Shown: positions 1 to 9,750, counted from the stretch's first letter. The stretch is DNA of 64,000 bases from Pelistega suis (GCF_013133795.1 NZ_JABGBN010000002.1:186001-250000); one strand, 5' to 3'. Made by a program: numbers and translations. Notes: generated from the sequence alone by a model not told the origin.

Positions 1-1418
1 CATCACAAAAAGCCTTAGGTAAATATGCTTTCTTAACGGTGGCATTATTTGGCTTTCAAATGTTAATGGGGGGTGCCGTTGCACACTATACGGTAGAAGG
101 TCAAACATTCTACGGTATCGAATTATCAAAATGGTTCCCTTATTCTTTATTACGTACATGGCATTTACAAAGTGCGGTACTATGGATTGCGGCAGGTTTC
201 TTAACAGCCGGTCTATTCTTAGCGCCGATTGTGAATGGTGGTAAGGATCCTAAGGGTCAAGCATTAGGTGTGAATGTATTATTCCTTGCTTTATTGGTGG
301 TAACGGTAGGCGCTTTTGTAGGTAACTACTTAGCGATTGCAGGTCAAATGCCAGCAGAACTTAACTTTATGTTAGGTCATCAAGGTTATGAATATTTAGA
401 CTTAGGTCGTGTATGGCAGTTTGCTCTATTCTTGGGCATTGCTTTCTGGTTATTCTTAATGGCACGTTGCCTTGTTGGTGCATTTAAACAGGGTGGTGAT
501 AAAAACTTACTCGCGCTCTTTACTGCGTCTGTTGTGGCTATTGGTCTATTCTACGGTAGTGGTTTATTCTATGGCGAACACTCAAATATCGCGGTAATGG
601 AATACTGGCGTTGGTGGGTGGTTCACCTATGGGTAGAGGGCTTCTTTGAAGTATTTGCAACAGCGGCTTTAGCCTTTATCTTTAGCTCAATGGGTTTAGT
701 ATCACTCCGTATGGCAACAACAGCATCATTAGCTTCAGCATGCTTGTTTATGCTAGGTGGTGTACCAGGTACTTTCCATCACTTATACTTCACTGGTGCA
801 ACAACACCTGTGATGGCGGTAGGTGCAAGTTTCTCTGCTTTAGAAGTGGTACCTTTAGTGGTATTAGGTTATGAAGCTTTTGAAAACTGGAGCTTACGCA
901 ACCGTGCGCCATGGATGGCAAACTTACGCTGGCCTTTAATGTTCTTTGTAGCAGTGGCTTTCTGGAATATGTTAGGTGCGGGTGTGTTCGGCTTTATGAT
1001 TAATACACCAGTGGCTTTATTCTACTTACAAGGTCTAAACACAACAGCCGTTCACGCACACGCAGCATTATTCGGTGTGTATGGTTTCCTTGCTTTAGGT
1101 TTTGTATTACTCGTATTACGCTATATTCGTCCAACGATGCAATTTAGCGATGGTTTAATGAAAGCCTCTTTCTGGGCATTGAACTTAGGTCTTTTAGGTA
1201 TGATTGCGACCAGCTTATTACCTATCGGTTTATATCAATTCCACGAGAGTGTTAGCGTAGGTATGTGGTCTGCACGCGGTGAAGCCTTCTTACAACAAGA
1301 CTTCCTTGAAAATTTACGTTGGATTCGTACGATTTCTGACGTGATCTTCTTGGTCGGTGGTTTTGGTGTGGCATTACAAGTATGTAAAGGTGTATTCTTA
1401 AACCGTGCGCCAAAATAA
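1..1418 (+). CDS. norB: Quinol-type nitric oxide reductase, large subunit (5' end outside window)
   Basis: Reduces NO to N2O at a heme b3/non-heme iron centre in the inner membrane, with electrons from quinol. The frame is open to the left edge (from base 3), so only the C-terminal ~470 residues of a protein usually near 750 are present. The GTG at 39 is internal, not a start. Visible family marks are many membrane spans, the segment HLWVEGFFEVFA with an iron-ligand histidine and glutamates, the paired histidines of GTFHHLYF, and HAHAALFGVYG near the C-terminus, which carries heme-ligand histidines. No separate NorC cytochrome follows, which fits the single-subunit qNOR type. A terminator follows the stop, so the gene ends its transcript. 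Known from the family: NO detoxification or denitrification. Confidence 0.93.
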   Translation, partial: SQKALGKYAFLTVALFGFQMLMGGAVAHYTVEGQTFYGIELSKWFPYSLLRTWHLQSAVLWIAAGFLTAGLFLAPIVNGGKDPKGQALGVNVLFLALLVVTVGAFVGNYLAIAGQMPAELNFMLGHQGYEYLDLGRVWQFALFLGIAFWLFLMARCLVGAFKQGGDKNLLALFTASVVAIGLFYGSGLFYGEHSNIAVMEYWRWWVVHLWVEGFFEVFATAALAFIFSSMGLVSLRMATTASLASACLFMLGGVPGTFHHLYFTGATTPVMAVGASFSALEVVPLVVLGYEAFENWSLRNRAPWMANLRWPLMFFVAVAFWNMLGAGVFGFMINTPVALFYLQGLNTTAVHAHAALFGVYGFLALGFVLLVLRYIRPTMQFSDGLMKASFWALNLGLLGMIATSLLPIGLYQFHESVSVGMWSARGEAFLQQDFLENLRWIRTISDVIFLVGGFGVALQVCKGVFLNRAPK

Positions 1419-1446
1419 TCACGATTCATCTTAATCAGTGATATTC

Positions 1447-1480
1447 AAAGGAACCAGCATCATATGTTGGTTCCTTTTTT
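1447..1480 (+). terminator. Rho-independent terminator after norB
   Basis: A 10-bp stem (AAAGGAACCA with TGGTTCCTTT) closes on a short loop and runs into a T tract, about 30 bases after the norB stop. Confidence 0.85.
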
Positions 1481-1554
1481 ATTGGCGTTAATATTTTGCT
1501 TTTTAAAAATGGCTTGTGTATAGTAGTTAAAAATCTTTTTAGAGAGGAAATACG

Positions 1555-2535
1555 ATGAAAAAGACGGTATTGATGACAGCATTGATGGCTGTGTTTACTT
1601 TGACCGCTTGCGAGGATAAGCAAGCGATACAACAAGCGTCAGAAGCGGTCAATACTCTTGTACAGTTAAAAAAAGACTATCAACAGCTAGAAAGTGCTAT
1701 GACAGCTAAAGATCAAGAAATTACGCGCTTAAATAAACTGCTGGAAGAAGCACAAACGTCACAGTCCGCTGGTGATGTCGTCGGACTTCATGTCAAGATT
1801 AAAGAACTCTACAAAGCAAAAGAGCAATACCTCCTACTTAAAGAAGGCGATGTAGAAGAGGGCGAAGGGACTGTGCAAATCGTAGCTCGTGTGGCAGAAA
1901 CCAATCAAGCATGGTTAAATGATTTACTCATGCGAGAGATGTTGGTAGAGGCTGTGGATGAGGAAAAAATGAAAGCATTTGACCAGTCTGCTCAAAAAGT
2001 CGATGAGGCGACTTTACAGACACATTATGAGGAAATGTTTGAAGAGTATCAAAAAGAAGCGATTGAAAATCGCCTCATCGGTATGCATAATGTGATGCGC
2101 ATGGACTATATGGGTCAACGCAATCATCTAGCCCAGTTTAGCATATGGAACGAGTCTTATAACGGTGGTGCACATGGTGTACACCACACCAATTATATTG
2201 TGGTAGATTTAGCCAAGCAGCAACGCATCACCTTAAACGATGTCTTCTCATCTTCTGTTATGGAAGAGCTTAATCTTCTCTTACAAGGGCAATATTTCGT
2301 TGTTCTAAGTCATCATGAACTAGAGGCGTCTTTAGATATGAAAGATTTCCGAGTGTCGGATAACTTCTATTTTTCACCCACAGGAATTACCTTTGTATAT
2401 CCATTGTATGAGTTAGGACCTTATGTCCTTGGCGAGGTAGAGTTGAGCTTGAGTTATCAACAAATGAACCATCTGCTGAATAAACCTTTCCAACAAACAG
2501 AAGCGGATGGCTTTTTTAAAGATGACGATTTTTAG
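1555..2535 (+). CDS. Lipoprotein with coiled coil and DUF3298/RsiV-like C-terminal domain
   Basis: Function unknown. The N-terminus is a lipoprotein signal with lipobox LTAC (Cys19). Residues ~30-75 are charged with heptad-like spacing and probably form a coiled coil. The C-terminal ~130 residues carry the pattern of the DUF3298 (RsiV-type) fold: a SYNGGAHG segment, then a LNDVF segment, then a FYFSPTGITFVYPLYELGPY-type strand and a final SLSYQQMNHLL. In some proteins this fold is a periplasmic ligand-binding domain. A clear AGAGGAAA Shine-Dalgarno precedes the ATG. The gene is monocistronic between two terminators. A role at the cell envelope is inference. Confidence 0.75.
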   Translation: MKKTVLMTALMAVFTLTACEDKQAIQQASEAVNTLVQLKKDYQQLESAMTAKDQEITRLNKLLEEAQTSQSAGDVVGLHVKIKELYKAKEQYLLLKEGDVEEGEGTVQIVARVAETNQAWLNDLLMREMLVEAVDEEKMKAFDQSAQKVDEATLQTHYEEMFEEYQKEAIENRLIGMHNVMRMDYMGQRNHLAQFSIWNESYNGGAHGVHHTNYIVVDLAKQQRITLNDVFSSSVMEELNLLLQGQYFVVLSHHELEASLDMKDFRVSDNFYFSPTGITFVYPLYELGPYVLGEVELSLSYQQMNHLLNKPFQQTEADGFFKDDDF

Positions 2536-2558
2536 TCACCAATATTGAGCCCTAAAAC

Positions 2559-2585
2559 AATGGGGGTTAATACCCCCATTTTTCG
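2559..2585 (+). terminator. Rho-independent terminator between convergent genes
   Basis: A 9-bp perfect stem AATGGGGGT/ACCCCCATT with a TAAT loop and a following T run ends the lipoprotein gene. It also lies just past the end of the convergent gene, so it may work in both directions. Confidence 0.85.
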
Positions 2586-2613
2586 TCGAAATAGTGTTTT
2601 CATCTATTGCCCA

Positions 2614-3141
2614 CTATTGCTGGGGACGAGCAGGAGCTTTAGCCTTTAAAGTAAACGCAATACGATAAGATTCAGGTGCAGAGCTTTTTTTGGCCTGTTC
2701 AAGCTCTACGCTAGGTTTGTAGAGAATGCGTAAATCGTAAAGCCCATTTTCTGGAATGGTATATTCTGTGTTATTGCTAAGAGGCACGATATTGGTACCG
2801 TAAAGAAGCATCTCGATATTGTCAGAAGCTTCTAATTGAAAATGAATCTTTTGCCCTTGTTCTGCGAGCAATTGATAAGAAGAGTATCCCACACCTTGCA
2901 CATAGCCACGGTATTGTTGCGTATCATTAAGGTCATGTAATTGGATATTTTGGGTCAGATTAGTGAGTGATTTGACGGTGGTTGGATCAAGTAAAAAATC
3001 TTGTCCTGCACTTTGCCCGCTGGTATTCGCCACAGACTCACTCGGTAATTCGGGTGTTGATGGGGCAGTGAGAATAACACCTAAAATCGTCGTGGCAATG
3101 ATAGCAATAATGAGTTTTTTAGAGTTGGTCGTTAATTGCAT
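2614..3141 (-). CDS. Small exported or membrane-anchored protein of unknown function
   Basis: A 175-residue protein. An N-terminal hydrophobic segment (~9-27, KLIIAIIATTILGVILTAP) could be an uncleaved anchor or a signal peptide. The rest is soluble and beta-rich: it includes YRGYVQGVGYSSYQL and a later ENGLYDLRILY strand, followed by a Pro/Ala-rich tail. This layout loosely resembles the periplasmic beta-sandwich inhibitors of g-type lysozyme (PliG), but I cannot confirm that by eye and do not assign it. The gene is divergent from dadA and convergent with the DUF3298-like lipoprotein gene. Confidence 0.6.
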   Translation of the reverse strand: MQLTTNSKKLIIAIIATTILGVILTAPSTPELPSESVANTSGQSAGQDFLLDPTTVKSLTNLTQNIQLHDLNDTQQYRGYVQGVGYSSYQLLAEQGQKIHFQLEASDNIEMLLYGTNIVPLSNNTEYTIPENGLYDLRILYKPSVELEQAKKSSAPESYRIAFTLKAKAPARPQQ

Positions 3142-3297
3142 AATAATCCAGCGTTAACGGTAGTAATCAGCAATTATAAACTGACATTATTAATTTTAAA
3201 ATAACCTCTCGTTTTTTCGATAAAACTCTCTGTATCATTGTTATTTCTGCCTATATCGGCTATCCTTTCGCTATTGTCTTAGGAGAGGAATGCGCAA

Positions 3298-4554
3298 ATG
3301 CATATTTTTGTGTTAGGTAGTGGTGTTGTAGGAACAACAACAGCGTATTATTTAGCTAAAAAAGGGTTTGAAGTGACGGTCATTGATAGACAAGAAGGTC
3401 CCGCACTCGAAACTAGTTTTGCGAACGCGGGGCAGATTTCACCGGGCTATGCATCCCCGTGGGCTGCACCAGGGGTACCGTTAAAAGCAATTAAGTGGAT
3501 GTTGCAAAAACACTCACCACTCATTATGAAACCAACGTCTGATTTAACGCAATACCGTTGGATTTGGCAGCTGATTAAAAACTGCAATCCTAAGAGCTAT
3601 GCGATTAACAAAGAGCGTATGGTACGTATGTCAGAATATAGTCGTGATTGTATTGACCAATTACGAGCAGAGACAGGCATCGCTTATGAGGGTCGTCAAA
3701 AGGGTACGATTCAATTGTTCCGTAAGCAACAACAATTAGATGGTGTGAGTAAGGATGTTAAGGTGCTCGAAGAGATGGGGACACCTTATGAAATTCTTGA
3801 TAGACAGGGTATTTTATCGTATGAACCGGGTCTCAGTGGCACGATTAATGAGTTCGTGGGTGCTTTGCGTCTACCTAATGACGAAACAGGTGATTGTTTT
3901 ATGTTTACGCAAGCCTTGGCTAATCTAGCTAAAGAGGCGGGTGTTAAGTTTAAGTTTAATCATAGTATTGACCGCTTTGAATACAAAAATGGTCAAATTC
4001 AAGGTGTCTGGGTCAATGGTCAGTTGGAAACGGCCGATGCTTATGTGGTTGCTCTCGGTTCATACAGTACGGCGATGTTAAAGCCGATAGGTATTGATGT
4101 GCCAATCTATCCATTAAAAGGCTTTTCATTGACTATTCCTATTTCTGATGAGAGCAAAGCACCACAATCCACCGTCTTAGATGAAACGTATAAAGTCGCA
4201 TTAACGCGTTTTGATAACCGTATCCGTATGGGAGGTATGGCAGGGGTGAATGGCTTTGATTTAAGCTTGAAACAAAAATATCGCGATACCTTGCATGAGG
4301 TCTTTAATCATGTATTCCCTGGAGGTGGTCACTTAGAAGAGGCGACTTTCTGGACTGGTTTGCGTCCTGCGACACCAGATGGTACACCGATTGTGGGTAA
4401 GACACGCTATAGTAATCTCTGGATTAACTCAGGGCATGGTACATTAGGTTGGACGATGAGTTGTGGTTCTGCTAAATATCTGGCAGATTTGATGGCGGGT
4501 GAACAACCGCAAATTAGTACAGAGGGTTTTGATTTGAGTCGTTATTCTGCCTAG
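3298..4554 (+). CDS. dadA: D-amino acid dehydrogenase small subunit
   Basis: FAD-dependent oxidation of D-amino acids (D-Ala in the classical pathway) to keto acids and ammonia, passing electrons to the respiratory chain at the inner membrane. The N-terminal dinucleotide fold is clear ([19 protein letters not shown] then VTVIDRQ), followed by the DadA-typical [19 protein letters not shown]. The C-terminal FAD segment reads [14 protein letters not shown], then [16 protein letters not shown]. Length 418 matches the family. Start chosen at an ATG behind AGGAGAGG. No dadX alanine racemase lies next to it, so the gene is monocistronic here and ends at a GC-rich terminator. Confidence 0.95.
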   Translation: MHIFVLGSGVVGTTTAYYLAKKGFEVTVIDRQEGPALETSFANAGQISPGYASPWAAPGVPLKAIKWMLQKHSPLIMKPTSDLTQYRWIWQLIKNCNPKSYAINKERMVRMSEYSRDCIDQLRAETGIAYEGRQKGTIQLFRKQQQLDGVSKDVKVLEEMGTPYEILDRQGILSYEPGLSGTINEFVGALRLPNDETGDCFMFTQALANLAKEAGVKFKFNHSIDRFEYKNGQIQGVWVNGQLETADAYVVALGSYSTAMLKPIGIDVPIYPLKGFSLTIPISDESKAPQSTVLDETYKVALTRFDNRIRMGGMAGVNGFDLSLKQKYRDTLHEVFNHVFPGGGHLEEATFWTGLRPATPDGTPIVGKTRYSNLWINSGHGTLGWTMSCGSAKYLADLMAGEQPQISTEGFDLSRYSA

Positions 4555-4601
4555 CACCCATGAGGCTTGGGTCTCTACATCGCAAGAGAACGGTTAGATT
4601 A

Positions 4602-4640
4602 ACCCCCCCCATAAGTGAAGACTTATGGGGGGTGGTTTCA
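4602..4640. terminator. Bidirectional terminator between dadA and sstT
   Basis: A 12-bp stem CCCCCCATAAGT/ACTTATGGGGGG with a GAAG tetraloop sits between the convergent dadA and sstT ends. The T run on the plus strand is weak (TGGTTT). Confidence 0.75.
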
Positions 4641-4644
4641 TGGT

Positions 4645-5859
4645 TTAACGATTATATTTAGGGTCAGCCGCTGCTGTAAATACCACGTCAGTTGATGAGT
4701 TTAATGCAGTACCACACGGGTCTTGTACGACCATAATAGACAGACCTACAGCAACCATTTGCATAGCAACATCATGCTCAATATTAAATAAACTTGCTGC
4801 CATAGGGACAAGCGGTAATGCGCCTCCGGGTACACCTGAGGCTCCAATAGCACCAATGACAGCTAATAAGACAAGTAATAGCGTCGAGAAAAAATCAACA
4901 GGGATTCCTACTGAATGTACGGCAGCAAGAGTCAGTATTGTAATAGTAATCGCTGCTCCTTCCATATTGATAGTGGCTCCGAGAGGAATGGATACACTAT
5001 AAACCTCTTCTTTTAAGCCAAGTTTTTTACTTAAATTGAGATTAACGGGAATATTAGCGACGGAGCTACGAATAAAGAAGGCAATAATGCCGCTTTCTTT
5101 TAGGCAAGTGAATACGAGTGGATAAGGATTCCGTTTTGTTTTGAGAAAAACAATTAAGGGATTGCCGAGAAAGGCCATGAATGCCATCGCTACAACAATA
5201 AGCAAAAGAACATGGAGATAAGCATTTAATGCTTGCAAACCTGTAGTAAGGATGGTTGATGTGATTAAGCCAAAGATGCCAATAGGAGAAAGTCGAATGA
5301 CCCATTGAACAATAGCGCTGATAGCAGAAGAGAGACTATTGAGTAGTTGTTTAACAGGCTCTGGCGACTTTTTTAAGGCTAAGCCAAGAACTGTTGCCCA
5401 CACTAAAATACTTAAGTAATTAGAGTCAGACAATGCTTTTATAGGGTTACTCGCTATTTTAAAAAGGAGATTGCTAAGCACTTCTCCTAAGCCATTTGGT
5501 GTTGGACGATTAGCGGCTTCAATACCTTGTAAAGGAATAGTCACAGGGAATAAGAAACTGATACTGACGGCGATAATAGCCGCCATTAACATACCAATAG
5601 CGTATAAAATTAATACTGATTTAAGTCCGTGTGATTTACTTAATGTTGAGGTTTGGTGTTGAGCTATGGCTGAAATAATGAGAATAAACACTAAAACAGG
5701 TGCAATAGCCTTTAAAATTTCAACAAAAAGTTTACCCAGTAATTGAGTAATAGCAAGTACAGTATCGTGTGCAACCGTATTTTTTGTTAAAAATGCTAAA
5801 AGAATACCAAAGAGGATAACGATAAAAATTTGCGTTCCTAGTCCTAAACGTCTTGCCAT
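4645..5859 (-). CDS. sstT: Serine/threonine:sodium symporter
   Basis: Inner-membrane Na+-coupled uptake of serine and threonine (dicarboxylate/amino acid:cation symporter family). The 404 residues show 8-10 hydrophobic spans. Family motifs are AIAPVLVFILIISAIA near residue 55, SVSIPLGATINMEGAA in the substrate hairpin region, a VVQDPCGTALNSSTDVVFTAAA close, and a Gly-rich GAIGASGVPGGALPLVP re-entrant loop. The match to SstT is better than to GltP or DctA. The start has only a weak ribosome site. A long inverted repeat lies about 100 bases upstream, between this gene and rdgC. Confidence 0.92.
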   Translation of the reverse strand: MARRLGLGTQIFIVILFGILLAFLTKNTVAHDTVLAITQLLGKLFVEILKAIAPVLVFILIISAIAQHQTSTLSKSHGLKSVLILYAIGMLMAAIIAVSISFLFPVTIPLQGIEAANRPTPNGLGEVLSNLLFKIASNPIKALSDSNYLSILVWATVLGLALKKSPEPVKQLLNSLSSAISAIVQWVIRLSPIGIFGLITSTILTTGLQALNAYLHVLLLIVVAMAFMAFLGNPLIVFLKTKRNPYPLVFTCLKESGIIAFFIRSSVANIPVNLNLSKKLGLKEEVYSVSIPLGATINMEGAAITITILTLAAVHSVGIPVDFFSTLLLVLLAVIGAIGASGVPGGALPLVPMAASLFNIEHDVAMQMVAVGLSIMVVQDPCGTALNSSTDVVFTAAADPKYNR

Positions 5860-5960
5860 GATAAAAATCTTTTATTTAAATAAAAATGGCATTGTAAGCG
5901 TTTAGTTCGTAGAAATTAACGAATTTCTTTCAATTTTGATATGTTGAAAAATTATAAGTA

Positions 5961-5991
5961 GCTTATGTCTATTGTGTTAATAGACATAAGC
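5961..5991. repeat. 13-bp perfect inverted repeat between rdgC and sstT
   Basis: GCTTATGTCTATT and its exact reverse complement are separated by 5 bases. It lies just after the rdgC stop and ~100 bases before the sstT start; both genes point left. No T run follows in either direction, so it is either a poor rdgC terminator or a dyad operator for sstT. Confidence 0.7.
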
Positions 5992-6003
5992 AAGGGGTAT
6001 GAG

Positions 6004-6912
6004 TTATTGTTTTTTCTCACCACCTAAGGCATCGGTGAGGTCGTTAAGCAATGCGTTTAACTCTCCAAACATTAAGGTCATCTCAGCATCAAAATGCTCA
6101 ATCGCATCATCAGAGTTGAGATTTTCGCGTGATTCTGCCAATACGTCGAGTGGCGTAATACGGCGGATATCACCCGCATCATTTAAGACAAAAGATACGC
6201 GGTCATTCCATGTCATGGCGAGGCGAGTACATGTCTTACCCGCCGTGATATGCTTAGATAATTCGTCATGCTCTGGCGAATGATTGGCATAACGAACGCT
6301 GATACGAGAGTCAGTCATCGACTTCAATTCGGTATCCTGATCAATTGTAAAGCTATCAGGTGCTGTCTCATCCAATAGCCAACTGGTCATGCTGCTTGTT
6401 GGGGATTGCTCGGTCATATAGCTGAGAATAGGTAAGGGATCGAGGACTTTGGCTAATGTACCAATCACCTCATCGGATTTGCTGCTAGCGCCAGCATCTA
6501 CAATCATCCAATGATTGTCTAAGTCAAACCACACACGCGTTTCGCGATAAATGCTAAAAGCTTTGGTGCGTAGAACAGCAGTGACATCTTCTTTGATTTC
6601 TTTCATTTGTTTGCGACCCACTTTATAACCTTGTTGTTCTTCGACTTCTAAGGCTTTGGCTTTAGCAAATTGATTAATCACAGAAGCAGGGAGAAGTTTC
6701 TTTTCGACAAGGAGTTTGACAAGGTAATGGCGTCCTACTTTATGGATAAGCGTGCCTTCTTCGTCAAAAAAAGGTGCCCAGCCTAGATTTAAAGGCTCTG
6801 ATGAAAATTGTCCTGCTTGGAAAGCTTGTTTTTGTAATAGAGTTTCAAATTCTTCCGTACTGGGTTGCCAAGTTGGCGATAAACGGAATACTTTTAGATT
6901 TTTAAACCACAT
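6004..6912 (-). CDS. rdgC: Recombination-associated protein RdgC
   Basis: Ring-shaped DNA-binding protein of the nucleoid that modulates RecA activity. The start was placed at the ATG giving MWFKNLKVFRL, the conserved RdgC N-terminus, rather than 11 codons upstream; this gives 302 residues, the usual length. Other family marks are the GWAPF segment, LNLGWAPFFDEEG, and a C-terminal half with DETAPDSFTIDQDTELK. It lies beside recA but on the opposite strand; the two are divergent, which fits a recombination context but does not prove co-regulation. Confidence 0.93.
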   Translation of the reverse strand: MWFKNLKVFRLSPTWQPSTEEFETLLQKQAFQAGQFSSEPLNLGWAPFFDEEGTLIHKVGRHYLVKLLVEKKLLPASVINQFAKAKALEVEEQQGYKVGRKQMKEIKEDVTAVLRTKAFSIYRETRVWFDLDNHWMIVDAGASSKSDEVIGTLAKVLDPLPILSYMTEQSPTSSMTSWLLDETAPDSFTIDQDTELKSMTDSRISVRYANHSPEHDELSKHITAGKTCTRLAMTWNDRVSFVLNDAGDIRRITPLDVLAESRENLNSDDAIEHFDAEMTLMFGELNALLNDLTDALGGEKKQ

Positions 6913-7026
6913 AGAATACTCATAGTAATAAGGTAAAGACAGCAAATTTTAACCATTCTTCACCAAGGTATGTTGAAAAAAGACGAGAATACGACAAATG
7001 CATTAAAATATAGGATAAACTTATCT

Positions 7027-7046
7027 TACTGTATGGACATACAGTA
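7027..7046. promoter_or_regulatory. LexA (SOS) box upstream of recA
   Basis: TACTGTATGGACATACAGTA is a 20-base palindrome-like site with the CTGT-N8-ACAG core of the gamma/beta-proteobacterial LexA box. It overlaps the -35 element of the recA promoter, the expected arrangement for repression. Confidence 0.92.
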
Positions 7047-7062
7047 TATTTAATGGCATAAT
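7034..7062 (+). promoter_or_regulatory. Sigma-70 promoter of recA
   Basis: TGGACA (7034-7039) and CATAAT (7057-7062) are separated by exactly 17 bases. The -35 lies inside the LexA box. Predicted start is near 7069, giving a ~120-base leader. Confidence 0.75.
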
Positions 7063-7190
7063 AGCAAATATCGTCATGGATGTCTATATTAGATAGAGGG
7101 TATAAGTAGGTGCTACTTAGGTGCTCTTAATGCATTAATGCTTCTTAATATAGTGACATTGATTAATTTAGTTTTTTAAGGATCCTCGTG

Positions 7191-8270
7191 ATGGATGATA
7201 AACAATCAAAAGCGGCATCAGCTGAGCGTGCTAAGGCCTTATCGGCTGCACTAGCGCAAATCGAAAAACAATTTGGTAAAGGTTCGGTGATGCGTTATGG
7301 GGATAATGAGGTGGCTCATGATATCCAAGTTGTATCAACGGGCTCTCTGGGTCTTGATATCGCTTTAGGTGTGGGTGGTTTGCCTCGTGGGCGTGTCGTA
7401 GAGATTTATGGTCCTGAGTCGAGTGGTAAGACGACATTGACGCTTCAAGTTATCGCTGAGATGCAGAAAATTGGCGGTACGTGTGCCTTTATCGATGCTG
7501 AGCATGCCTTAGATGTACAGTACGCGGCTAAATTAGGCGTTAATCTCTCGGACTTATTGATTTCTCAGCCAGATACAGGTGAGCAGGCATTAGAGATTAC
7601 TGATGCTTTAGTACGCTCGGGCTCTGTGGATCTTATCGTGGTTGACTCGGTCGCGGCACTTGTACCTAAGGCAGAGATTGAGGGGGATATGGGTGATAAT
7701 CTACCCGGTTTACAAGCTCGCTTGATGAGTCAAGCACTACGTAAACTGACCGCTTCTATTAAGCGTACGAACTGTATGGTGATTTTTATTAACCAAATTC
7801 GTATGAAGATTGGTGTGATGTTTGGTAGTCCAGAGACCACGACAGGGGGTAATGCACTTAAGTTCTACTCTTCTGTACGTCTAGATATTCGCCGTATTGG
7901 CTCTATCAAGAAAGGTGATGAGGTCGTAGGTAACGAAACGCGCGTTAAAGTCGTTAAGAATAAGGTTGCACCACCATTTAAACAAGTGGAATTCGATATT
8001 ATGTACGGTACAGGTATTTCTCGCGAAGGTGAGATTATCGACCTAGGTGTTAAGGCTGGTATTGTTGATAAGGCAGGTGCTTGGTTTAGCTATGACGGTA
8101 CGCGTATCGGACAGGGTAAGGACAATGTTCGAGAGTACTTACGTGAGCATCCAGAAATGGCTCGTGAGATTGAAAACAAAATCCGCCAAAACATGGGTAT
8201 CATTGAGATGGGGCAGTCTGTTGGTCCCGAAGACGGTGATGATATCGAAGATGACTATATCGAAGAGTAA
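7191..8270 (+). CDS. recA: Recombinase A
   Basis: ATP-dependent strand exchange and co-protease for LexA cleavage. Visible are the Walker A GPESSGKT (about residues 74-81), the Walker [11 protein letters not shown], the loop with [27 protein letters not shown], and the acidic C-terminal tail [13 protein letters not shown]. Length 359. The ATG at 7191 was chosen because AAGGA at 7178-7182 is 8 bases away; a GTG at 7188 directly before it is the alternative. The stop overlaps the recX ATG by one base (TAATG), so the two are translationally coupled. Confidence 0.98.
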   Translation: MDDKQSKAASAERAKALSAALAQIEKQFGKGSVMRYGDNEVAHDIQVVSTGSLGLDIALGVGGLPRGRVVEIYGPESSGKTTLTLQVIAEMQKIGGTCAFIDAEHALDVQYAAKLGVNLSDLLISQPDTGEQALEITDALVRSGSVDLIVVDSVAALVPKAEIEGDMGDNLPGLQARLMSQALRKLTASIKRTNCMVIFINQIRMKIGVMFGSPETTTGGNALKFYSSVRLDIRRIGSIKKGDEVVGNETRVKVVKNKVAPPFKQVEFDIMYGTGISREGEIIDLGVKAGIVDKAGAWFSYDGTRIGQGKDNVREYLREHPEMAREIENKIRQNMGIIEMGQSVGPEDGDDIEDDYIEE

Positions 8271-8857
8271 TGTCGAGTCAGTCATTTAATTCTTCAGGGC
8301 GTGCACCTCGAGCAGGAGGTGTCAGCCCTGTTGAAGATGAGTTTATCTCTGACGAAAAGGCTATAGATAAATTTTCTACAACCTCTAGTGCGATACCAAC
8401 ACATTCTGCTCAACAAACGGCCAAGCCTGTTAATTTACTGGCTAAAGCCGTCGCTTTATTGTCACGACGAGAGCATTCGGAGCAAGAGCTACGCCGAAAA
8501 TTGGCTAAGTACACCGATGATGTGCAGCAAATTGATACCGTTCTTGCTCGTCTCCAAAAAGAAAACTGGCAATCTGATGAGCGTTTTGCAGAGAACTTTG
8601 TACTTTTTCGTCAAGAGCGATGGGGTAATCAAAAAATTCTCCAAGCCTTGCGCCAACATCATCTCCCTATAGAGACAGTCGCTACTCTCAAAGAAAACCT
8701 TCGAGAGACAGAATTCAGTCGCGCTCAAGAGGTATGGGAGCGTAAATTCCATGGGCAGTATCCAACGACGCCACAAGAAAAGGCAAAACAGATGCGTTTT
8801 TTGGCGAGCCGTGGATTTAGTGCTGATGTAGTTTATAAAGTGCTTCAAAAGCGATAA
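8270..8857 (+). CDS. recX: Regulatory protein RecX
   Basis: Binds RecA filaments and limits their growth. The family core covers residues ~53-195: ALLSRREHSEQELRRKL, then DERFAENFVLFR, then a final helix with RFLASRGFSADVVYKVL. The first ~50 residues are Ser/Pro/Ala-rich and look disordered, making this protein (195 residues) longer than the usual ~150. Its ATG overlaps the recA stop. A downstream start cannot be excluded, but there is no better ribosome site. Confidence 0.92.
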   Translation: MSSQSFNSSGRAPRAGGVSPVEDEFISDEKAIDKFSTTSSAIPTHSAQQTAKPVNLLAKAVALLSRREHSEQELRRKLAKYTDDVQQIDTVLARLQKENWQSDERFAENFVLFRQERWGNQKILQALRQHHLPIETVATLKENLRETEFSRAQEVWERKFHGQYPTTPQEKAKQMRFLASRGFSADVVYKVLQKR

Positions 8858-8974
8858 GTAAAAATTACTTAATACTTACTGTTTATCAGCGTCGTGCCAA
8901 AAAATTCCATCTTTTAAGATAGAGGGGTATCAAGTTTCAGCGTGTATTTCTTGTTCTAAAGAGTCGTGCGCTAC

Positions 8975-9739
8975 TTAGCGTTTAGTTGAGGTTTTAATCC
9001 ATAATTCGGCATATTTGACAAATACCGAATGAGCGGATAAGACAGCCAGTAAAAAACCATGTTTGCCATCCATAAAACCTCTTTTTAGAAGATACATTCT
9101 AATAAACCGTGCGAAAGCATGTGAGCAAGCGTCCCATAGACTGGCTTTTTTGCCTTTTGCGGCACGTTGTTCTGCCCAAGCTTGAGCATAACTAGCTGAC
9201 TTATTGAGATATTGATGTAAGGTTTTATAAGTGTAATGTAAGAGATGCCCGTCAAGTTTTTTAAGTTTAAACCCAGCAGGAACCACCACACTTTCGTGTA
9301 CAAGTGAGTCGTCATACTGTGTATCTTTTGTACGATATAGACGAGTCACATAATCTGGATACCAGCCTGAGTGGTGGATTTTTTTGCCAAATACTTCGCT
9401 AAGACGATTAATTTGATAAAGTGTATGGCTTTCATCACTAGCCACAGCCGCTTGAATCTGTGCCTTTAATTCAGGGGTTACACGCTCATCGGCATCTAGC
9501 CAGAGGACATAATCACTCTTGATATAGGTTTGCGCAAGCTGACGTTGTTTGCCAAATCCGGGCCAATGAGTATTACTATAGACTTTAGCGCCATAACTCT
9601 GCGCAATCGCTTGTGTGCCATCAGTGCTACCAGAATCGAGCACAATCATTTCATCTACCCAATCTTTGACACTATTTAAACAAAAGGGGAGTTCTTGTGC
9701 TTCATTTTTGACGATAAGTGCGACGGCAAGTGTAGGCAT
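8975..9739 (-). CDS. Family 2 glycosyltransferase, WaaE/KdtX-like
   Basis: Probable lipopolysaccharide-core glycosyltransferase acting on the cytoplasmic face of the inner membrane. GT-A fold marks: [15 protein letters not shown] at the N-terminus, [16 protein letters not shown], and [15 protein letters not shown], whose Asp-x-Asp holds the sugar-nucleotide metal. The later [14 protein letters not shown] and VHESVVV segments are typical of WaaE-type enzymes that add a glucose to heptose; the exact sugar is not readable from sequence. It follows dsbB by 11 bases on the same strand, likely the last gene of the map-glnD-marC-dsbB run. Confidence 0.85.
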   Translation of the reverse strand: MPTLAVALIVKNEAQELPFCLNSVKDWVDEMIVLDSGSTDGTQAIAQSYGAKVYSNTHWPGFGKQRQLAQTYIKSDYVLWLDADERVTPELKAQIQAAVASDESHTLYQINRLSEVFGKKIHHSGWYPDYVTRLYRTKDTQYDDSLVHESVVVPAGFKLKKLDGHLLHYTYKTLHQYLNKSASYAQAWAEQRAAKGKKASLWDACSHAFARFIRMYLLKRGFMDGKHGFLLAVLSAHSVFVKYAELWIKTSTKR

Positions 9740-9750
9740 AGTTAATCCGT

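Noticed and set aside
171-179. AAGTGCGGT, the Haemophilus DNA-uptake core, in norB
   Set aside because: I found it once in 64 kb, which is about chance for a 9-mer on two strands.
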